Source: Lotus japonicus (lineage: Eukaryota > Streptophyta > Magnoliopsida > Fabales > Fabaceae). Taken from it: a stretch of DNA of 64,000 nucleotides. Shown piece by piece: positions 57,407-64,000 of the stretch; position 1 is the stretch's first letter, and each line of letters begins with the position of its first letter. The DNA lies in the NCBI RefSeq assembly GCF_012489685.1, contig NC_080043.1:78942292-79006291 (forward strand). Direction: 5' to 3'. A program made the translations under genes and the position numbers. The notes under the pieces are model-generated. The model ran no database searches, had not been told where the DNA came from, and was given only the letters and a program-made list of their open reading frames with translations.

Positions 57407-60400
57407 ATGGATATTGATTTTAATGGCGAAGATGTTTGTCTCGATGATTGTACAACCACGCACACGATACTTAAAGATAAATTATTTTTTTCTTCTTTGG
57501 TAATGCAAGAAGCAAATGTTCGTACTATATCTGTCACTACAAAAATGATTGAAGGCTCCGGACGAGCCAAAATATTGTTGACTAGAGGAACACAATTGAA
57601 TATTGAGAATGCACTATATTCCTCTAAATCTCATAGAAACTTATTAAGTTTCATATACGTCAAAATGGATACCACATTGAGACCATGAATGAAGAAAATG
57701 TGGAATATCTTTGTATCACAAGAGTGATATCAGGGAGAAAATGCACACTTGAAAAATTACTTGCATTCTCCTCTAGTTTATACTATACAAGAATTAGTAT
57801 AATTGAAACAAATGCTACTGTAAACCAGAAGTTTACAGATTTTTCTATTTGGCATGACCGGTTAGGTCATCCTGGTTCCATTACGATGAGAAAAATAATT
57901 GAAAATTCATGTGGACATCCATTGAAGAGCCAGAAGATTCTTCAAACCATTGAATTCACATGTCCTGCTTGTTCCCAAGGGAAATCGATTATTCGACCAT
58001 CACCAACAAAAGTTGGGAGTGAATCACTTCTATTTTTAGAATGGATACAAGGCAATATTTGTGGGCCAATACACCACCATGTGGACCATTTAGATATTTT
58101 ATGGTTTTAGTTGACGCGTCAACAAGATGGTCACATGTATACTTATTATCATCTCGCAACTTGGCATTTGCTAGATTACTTTCCCAATTGATTAGATTGC
58201 GAGCACATTTTCCTGATTATCCAATCAAGAAAATACGCCTCGATAATGCTGGTGAATTCACATCTCAAACTTTTAATGACTATTGCATGTCAATTGGAAT
58301 TGATGTTGAACATCCCGTAGCACATATTCATACACAAAATGGACTTGCGGAATCATTTATCAAACGTTTACAGTTAATCGCAAGGCCATTAATGATGAGG
58401 TTAAAACTTTCAACCTCTTCTTGGGGACATGCAATATTACATGCTACGACATTAATTCGCATCAGACCAACGAGCTATCATAAACACTCTCCAATGCAAA
58501 TGGTTCATGGTCAAGAACCTAATATTTCTCATCTAAGAACTTTTGGATGTGCGGTATATGTCCCAATTTCTCCACCACAACGCACAAAGATGGGCCCTCA
58601 AAGAAGATTAGAGATATATGTTGGGTATGAATCTTCTTTTATTATAAATGTTGAACCCTTAACGGGAGATCTATTTACTGCTCGATTTGCTGATTGTCAT
58701 TTTAACGAATCATAGTTCCCTATATTAGGGGGACATTATAAGCAGTTGGGAAAGGAAATTAGCTGGAATGAATTATCATTATCTCATTTTGATCCTCGAA
58801 CAAAACAATGTGAACTAGAAGTTCAAAAGATAATTCATTTGCAAAATTTGGCTAACCAATTGCCAGACGCATTAGCTGATCCAAAAAGAGTCACTAAGTT
58901 ATATGTACCAGCAGCTAATGCTCCATTAAAGATTGATGTCTCTGTTGGACAATCTAGTGTTGCAAATAAATCTATCGCACGCCTGAAGCGTGGTAGACCT
59001 GCAGGTTCCAAAGATAAAAATCCTCGAAAAAGAAAAAGAGATAAGAACCAAGTTGGCATAAACGAGGATATGATAGCTCTGGAAGAGCAGTAAGACATAA
59101 TTAAAAATAAAGTTTCAGAAGAAACTCAGGTACCTGAAATTATGAAAAATGATGAGATTTCAATTAATTATGTCGTGAATAAAGTAAGATGGGACCGAAG
59201 CAAAGTCAACATTGATGACATTTTTGCACATAGCACATCATTAGATGTGTTAAACGATAATGAGGATCATGAGCCAAAATATGTTAATGAATGCAAACAA
59301 AGAAATGATTGGCAAAAATGGAAAGACGCAATCGAGGCTGAGTTAAAATCGCTTGAGAAGCGTAAAGTTTTTGGGCATGTAGCTCGTACACCTGAGGGTG
59401 TAAACCCAGTTGGATATAAATGGGTTTTTGTACGGAAAAGAAATGAAAATGGTGATATTGTCTGATATAAGGCAAGGCTTGTTGCCCAAGGTTTCTCACA
59501 AAGGCCTGGGATTGATTTTGAAGAAACATACTCGCATGTGATGGATACAACTACTTTTCGATACTTAATTAGTCTGACAGTACGTGAAAGCTTGATTTGC
59601 GCTTAATGGATGTTGTTACAGCTTATTTGTATGGATCACTTGGTACCGATATCTATATGAAACTCCCTAAAGGACTTAAGTTGCTTGAAGCACACATTTC
59701 TAATACTCGGGGTGATTATTCGATTAAATTGAATAAATCAATATATGGTCTAAAGCAGGGCCTATGTGGTATAATCGCCTTAGTGAGTATTTGCTGAAAA
59801 ATGATATAGAAATGATCCAATTTGCCCTTGAATATTCATGAAAAGATCTGGGCATGAGTTCGCCATAATAGCTGTTTATGTTGATGACTTGAACATTATT
59901 GGAACTCCAAAAGAGATTCCAAAAGCTGAAGATTGCCTAAAAAAAGAATTTGAGATGAAAGACTTGGGAATAACTAAATTTTGTCTAGCCTACAAATTGA
60001 GTATCTAAATGATTGAGTATTTATGTACCAAGAAACTTATGTCGCAAAGGTACTAAAAAGATTCTACATGGACAAATCACATCCATTGTGTACTCTAATG
60101 GTTGTAAGGTCATTGGATGTGAATAAAGATCCTTTTAGGCCTCGAGAAAATGATGAAGAATTACTTGGTCTCGAAGTACCATACCTTAGTGTGACCGGAG
60201 CATTAATATATCTTGCTAGTCATACTCGACCTGATATATCATTTTCCGTTAACTTATTATCAAGATATAGTTCTTCACCTACACGAAGACATTGGAATGG
60301 AATAAAGCATGTCTTTCGTTATCTTAAAGGCACAATGGATATGAGATTGTTTTTTCCTTATATGTCCAAACTTGACCTGATTGGTTATGCAGATACTGGA

Positions 60401-60865
60401 TGTTTGTCAGACCCACATAATGAGAGATCTCAAACAGGTTTTTTTTTTTTACTTGTGGTGGAATAGTTATTTTATGGAGATCTACGAAACAAACTATAAC
60501 CGCCACCTCAGCTAACCATGCAGAAATATTAGCATTACACGAGGCAAGTCGAGAATGCGTTTGGCTGAGATCTGTGATTCAATGCATACTTGATACTTGT
60601 GGGTTGTCCTCTGGAAAGATGCAGCCAACAACCATATATGAAGATAACACCGCATGCATTGCTCAAACAAAGGAATGATACATCAAGGGAGATAGAACAA
60701 AGCATATGTCACCGGAGCTCTTCTTCACTCATGATCTACAAAAGAATGGTGACATAGACATCCAACAAATTCGTTCAAGTGATAATTCGGCAGACTTATT
60801 TATGAAGGCTCTTCCAACAACGACAAAAAGCTGGTGTGAAACATCGGAGTTCGTCGCCTAAAAGA
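57407..60865 (+). pseudogene. Copia A pol remnant: protease, integrase, RT, RNase H with frameshifts
   Basis: Pieces in order: protease region (CTTTHTILKDKLFF, active-site triad altered) 57407-57688; GAG-pre-integrase and zinc finger (WHDRLGHPGS...CPACSQGKS) 57685-58110; integrase core (LVDASTRWSHVYLL, RLDNAGEFTSQ, HTQNGLAESFIKR) 58041-58715; linker 58746-59093; RT start (EAELKSLEKRKVFG, GYKWVFVRKRNENGD) 59142-59465; TAYLYGSLGTDIYMKLPKGL 59597-59797; a VDDLNIIGTP segment (from about 59880); late RT and RNase H (RPDISFSVNLLSRYSSSPTR, YADTGCLSDP) 60023-60466; and the RNase H end to about 60865. At least five frame breaks are visible, including TGATAT at 59462 and an in-frame TGA near 60676. Confidence 0.88.
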
Positions 60866-61050
60866 TCTCAATCAATATGCATTGTACTCTTTTTTCCTTA
60901 ACCATGTTTTTTTGCCCATTGGGTTTTTCATGGTAGGGTTTTTAATGAGGCAATGTACGAAGACGAGCTATAGAATGATGTACTTTTTTTCCTTCACTAG
61001 GTTTTTATCCCACTGGGTTTTAATGAGACACATTCTTAAGGGATGGTCAT

Positions 61051-61060
61051 ATAGGGGGAG
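61051..61060 (+). promoter_or_regulatory. Polypurine tract of copia A
   Basis: ATAGGGGGAG directly before the 3' LTR. Confidence 0.8.
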
Positions 61061-61246
61061 TGTTGTGAATAGATGACCACATGGGCCAAAGGGTCAAGCC
61101 CATATCTCTTTATCTCACTTGTAGCTCCCTAATGCTATAAATAAAGGATAATGCACCAAGCATCATGCACCTCATTCCACACAATATTCCTTGTCTCACT
61201 CTTACATTCTCTTTTCTCCCCTCTCTCTTTTACTATTTTCTTAACA
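61061..61246 (+). repeat. 3' LTR of copia A (186 bp)
   Basis: TGTTGTGAATAGATGACC...TTTTCTTAACA, with TATA-like GCTATAAATAAAGG near 61134-61147. The full-length counterpart shows what the 5' LTR lost. Confidence 0.9.
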
Positions 61247-61351
61247 AGATGTAGTTTTTAATAAGTTTCTATTTTTACTATTTGATTTATTTAATACAAA
61301 AGAACGGTTTTATTCGTTAATGCATTCAATCCAAAACTTCAAGTCTCATAT

Positions 61352-61368
61352 ATATATATATATATAAA
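61352..61368. repeat. (AT)n microsatellite
   Basis: Short TATATA run in AT-rich DNA between copia A and the LINE. Confidence 0.85.
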
Positions 61369-61441
61369 TGTATATAATATTTTTATGAATGTAAATGTAG
61401 TAAATTATTTAAAATTTCTCCTCAAGTTGTGATTAATAATT

Positions 61442-62627
61442 TGAGAACAAAAAGCGATGTATTATTGAAAGTTGGGAAACTGTGAGAACAACCCTCTCAC
61501 AGTAGGTAATTCGTACAAGAGGGGGCGACAAAAAGAAGAGTCATGATCAAGCCTCGTTAAAACCTCTCTTGGAAAAATCCAGTGGGAAAAACCCAAGAGA
61601 GGAAAAAGAGTACCCAATCACCACCCGTAGCTAACAACACAGCCCAACCCCTATAAACTTAGCCACTATAAATGAAGGTACAAATCAAGGAATCGAACCT
61701 GCCCCCCAGTAAGCTAGCCTCAAATTCCAACAAGATTAAATGGAGTCTTTGAAGTATACCAAGTCTTTGAAAAAATCTGCACCTCTATGAGCCAATCTAT
61801 CCGCTTCCGAGTTTGCTTCTCTGAAAATATGAATCACTTTCAGGCATCTCACATCCTTCATCCACTGGTCAATTTGGTTTAGGACATTAATGAGTTTCCA
61901 TGGCCTATTGCTTCTGTTGTTAACCCATCCTACTGCCAGAGATGAATCACTTTCTATAATTAGAAACTTGAGCTGCCTTACAACACAGAAATGCAGCATC
62001 TCATGAATAGCCCAAACCTCAGCTTCAAAAGCAAATCCCTCCCCAATATTCTTTGAAAAGAATCCCAGTATCATATTCTCACTGTTTCTTAGGATCCCTC
62101 CAATTCCACATCTCCCCGGTGATCCTTTTGCAGATCCATCAACATTAGCTTTTATTATACCAGCATCTGGAGGAGACCAAAAAGCCACTCTCGGCTTTTG
62201 AAGTTTGGGAGCAAATTTGATATGAGTAAAATTCCTGGATAGCTGATCAATGGTATACGTATTCTGCTGAAGAAGATCATGAGCCCACCACCCAATTCGT
62301 AGGAGATGAGCATCCCAGACCTCGAGGCTATTGAACTGTTTCTGGTTGAAGCATATATTATTGCGTTCAAGCTAAATTGACCACAGTAGCGCATACGGGA
62401 TTAAGTTCCAAAGTATTTTATCTGAGGTGTTATGGAGGCAGTCCCATTCAAGAAATAGATCATTCAGCGAGGAAGGGATCACCCAACAGAGTCCTTCACG
62501 GGCCAGGATCTCACACCAAAGGTTCCAGATAGGATGGCAATGCAAAAATAGATGGGAGCATGATTCACTACACTCGGTGCACATAAGACAGTGAATTGCT
62601 CCATTTAAATCAATCCCTCTTGCAATT
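61442..62627 (-). mobile_element. 5'-truncated LINE (L1-type) remnant
   Basis: Flanked by an 18-bp perfect direct repeat AAGTTGTGATTAATAATT (61424-61441 and 62628-62645), a target-site duplication of the length typical for LINEs. It contains the zf-RVT and RNase H 3' part of a plant non-LTR element on the minus strand, then a 3' UTR with the GCCTCGTTAAAACC motif (61552-61565 on the plus strand) often seen near such remnants. A poly(A) tail is not evident. Confidence 0.8.
61736..62627 (-). pseudogene. LINE ORF2 3' end: zf-RVT and RNase H, one nonsense codon
   Basis: The minus strand reads ARGIDLNGAIHCLMCTECSE...SHLFLHCHPIWNLW (zinc-binding reverse transcriptase domain). LLWSI is followed by TAG where a Trp codon is usual, then LERNN onward in the same frame. 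The RNase H domain follows (KANVDGSAKGSPGRCGIGG, EAEVWAIHEML, ESDSSLAVGWV, REANSEADRLAHRGA), keeping the D-E-D-D pattern of plant-type RNase H. It ends at 61736. The 5' part (endonuclease, RT) is absent. Confidence 0.82.
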
Positions 62628-62645
62628 AAGTTGTGATTAATAATT

Positions 62646-63324
62646 AAAATAATATTTGTCGCAACCGGGATCGCGACGGGACGACGCATAAAAAAATTTA
62701 ATCAGAAGAGTCGCCACCAGTTTATTATGGGAAATTGGAACCCTCAAAACAAATAGAAAGCTGGTATGCGACAGAGTTCTTGGTTCAGGAGTCATTTACG
62801 TATGGGGAAGGTATTAGCACCCCACGATATCCGTAAAAACGGTTACCTCTTATTGATTGTGTAAAATTAAATAACTTTAAAAATGTTCATTTTACCCCAA
62901 AAAGAAGATTTAAATTTAATGTCTTATGATTTAATATTTACACTTGAGAGAAAATGATTATTAACATGAAACCCTAAAGTTTTTCTAATTTTTAGTGCTT
63001 GTAGGGAATTAAATCCCGGCCTACGTATTCTTTGTGAGGAGACATCAAGGCTACATAGTTCTAACATGATTTAAAAATGATTCTTTGATCTTGATTTTTT
63101 TAATGATTTTAGAAAAGATATTTTTTTTTTAGTTTTCAGATTTCTTATGATGAATAAAAACATATTTTTGAATTTTGAATGATTAAAACTAAACACACGT
63201 TAATAGACTACACATCCTAAATCACTTAAGGCCCAAAACACACACACATAGACATATAGTACGCGCGCACACACACACTAATGCACTTTTAAACCTAGTT
63301 GCCACTTGCCACACAACACGATTA
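62646..63324. other. Probable dispersed repeat DNA, no gene
   Basis: GTCGCAACCGGGATCGCGAC and GAGTCGCCACCAGTTTATTA followed by GGGAGTCATTTACG-like and GGTATTAGCACCCCACGATA resemble a phrase common in plant repeat DNA, possibly an LTR element leader. The ends are not visible. A purine/pyrimidine run with CACACACA lies at about 63240-63280. Confidence 0.45.
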
Positions 63325-64000
63325 AGACCATGTACAATGGTGTAAACAAGTTTTTCCCATTCAACACCACTTTTTATCTTCCCAACACTCCACATCATCT
63401 TCTCTCTCCAATTCAACACACTTTCAACAAATACCCACTCCAATGGTTTTCTCTCTCAACACCCTACCCCACCACTCACCCTACCCCACCACTTTTTATT
63501 TCATATTTTTATTTAATTTTATGTTTTTGTTTTTTTTATTTACATAAAATTACAATTATTATTTTAAATTAAATTAAATAATAAACACTTAACGAATTAA
63601 TTTTTTTTAATATAGATAATAATTTATTTTATTTCCTTAACTAAAAAATGGAAGACGATAAACGAAGCACACAATAATTTATTTTATTTTCTTAACTTAA
63701 AATGCAAGACAACAAACTAAGCACACAACACACAAATAACGTAATTAGTACGATACAAATCATCTTCCATCACGAAGCATTTGCAAACTTTGTCCATATG
63801 TGCTTCACTAGATCTGCTTGCAGTTCGTGATGAACGTTCGAATCACGCAACTCGGATCTAGCACGCACATGATTTGCAAAAGCGGGTAACACCTCGGTCG
63901 AGTATGGTTGCGGTGTACTAGATCCACCTTCCCCAGATTGCTCAAAATCGGTCCAACGTTGAGCAAATGTATCTCGTTCATCCTCAACAATCATATTATG
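63324..64000 (-). mobile_element. PIF/Harbinger-type transposon, end within window
   Basis: AAGACCATGTACAATGGTG at 63324 looks like a terminal inverted repeat next to a TTA/TAA-type target. The following DNA has subterminal CCCACCACT and CAACAC repeats, then the end of a transposase gene on the minus strand. The other terminus lies outside the window. Confidence 0.6.
63770..64000 (-). CDS. Harbinger-like transposase/nuclease, C-terminal part, cut by window edge
   Basis: The minus strand reads MIVEDERDTFAQRWTDFEQ, then GGSSTPQPYSTEVLPAF, NHVRARSELRDSNVHHELQ and DLVKHIWTKFANAS before the stop at 63770. This matches the tail that follows the DDE domain in plant PIF/Harbinger (HARBI1-like, Plant_tran) proteins, where ILHNMIVEDER is the usual junction. 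The DDE residues themselves are outside the window, so activity cannot be judged. Codons in the visible 75 residues are intact. Confidence 0.75.
   Translation of the reverse strand, partial: HNMIVEDERDTFAQRWTDFEQSGEGGSSTPQPYSTEVLPAFANHVRARSELRDSNVHHELQADLVKHIWTKFANAS

Larger units (their letters stand above)
23827..61246 (+). mobile_element. Outermost Ty1/copia retrotransposon (element A), disrupted
   Basis: It is bounded by LTRs starting TGTTGTGAATAGATGACCAC and ending TTTTCTTAACA. Flanks are AGATA (23822-23826) and AGATG (61247-61251), a 5-bp target duplication with one change. Its 5' LTR is interrupted by element B. Internal DNA resumes at 56692 (CGTTATCAGCACGATTG, the primer-binding region) and ends at the polypurine tract ATAGGGGGAG (61051-61060). 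Without the insert the element is about 4.7 kb. Coding capacity is decayed and most of gag is absent. Confidence 0.85.

Overview
The window is nuclear DNA of a flowering plant, most likely a eudicot and possibly a papilionoid legume. The support is GT-AG introns, AT-rich intergenic DNA, plant-type genes (an S-like RNase T2 and DOMON/cytochrome b561 proteins), tRNA-derived SINEs, plant LTR retrotransposons and an endogenous caulimovirid. No bacterial gene organisation is present. The species is not proven from sequence alone.

Left third (1-23.8 kb): host genes in a background of small transposons. Bases 1-4810 hold no gene I can support. They contain an AT-rich degenerate tandem array with three minus-strand SINE copies, ending in a Helitron-like double hairpin plus CTAG. 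A small two-exon gene on the minus strand (5965-7692) lies about 1.2 kb from the start of a nine-exon class II RNase T2 gene (8855-13830, RNS2-like). That gene's second catalytic motif is built through a 4-nt microexon. Next is a tandem cluster of secreted DOMON / cytochrome b561 genes: a DOMON-only copy (14497-15162), a full three-exon copy (16517-19458) and a full four-exon copy (20083-21886). These proteins are expected to pass electrons across the plasma membrane from cytosolic ascorbate to apoplastic acceptors.

Middle (23.8-61.2 kb): a four-level nest of retroelements that I could delimit base by base. Copia element A (23827-61246) carries copia element B (23935-56684, TSD CTTAA) inside its 5' LTR. 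B carries a SIRE/Maximus-type copia element on the minus strand (28180-55258, TSD CAACT) inside its reverse-transcriptase region. The SIRE element carries a rearranged array of an endogenous pararetrovirus (Caulimoviridae; 30694-45572) near its 3' end. A and B are decayed. The SIRE element is young: its LTRs differ by about six substitutions in 1.2 kb. It has gag, pol, an env-like ORF with one nonsense codon, and an antisense coiled-coil ORF near its 3' LTR. The viral array has tandem plus-strand units at a 6641-bp period, each carrying an inverted capsid-region fragment in place of most of the second viral ORF, followed by a long minus-strand copy that retains that second ORF. It forms a natural inverted repeat of about 3 kb per arm.

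Right end (61.2-64 kb): a 5'-truncated LINE remnant on the minus strand with an 18-bp target-site duplication, a stretch resembling dispersed plant repeat DNA, and the end of a PIF/Harbinger-type transposon whose transposase C-terminus runs off the window edge.
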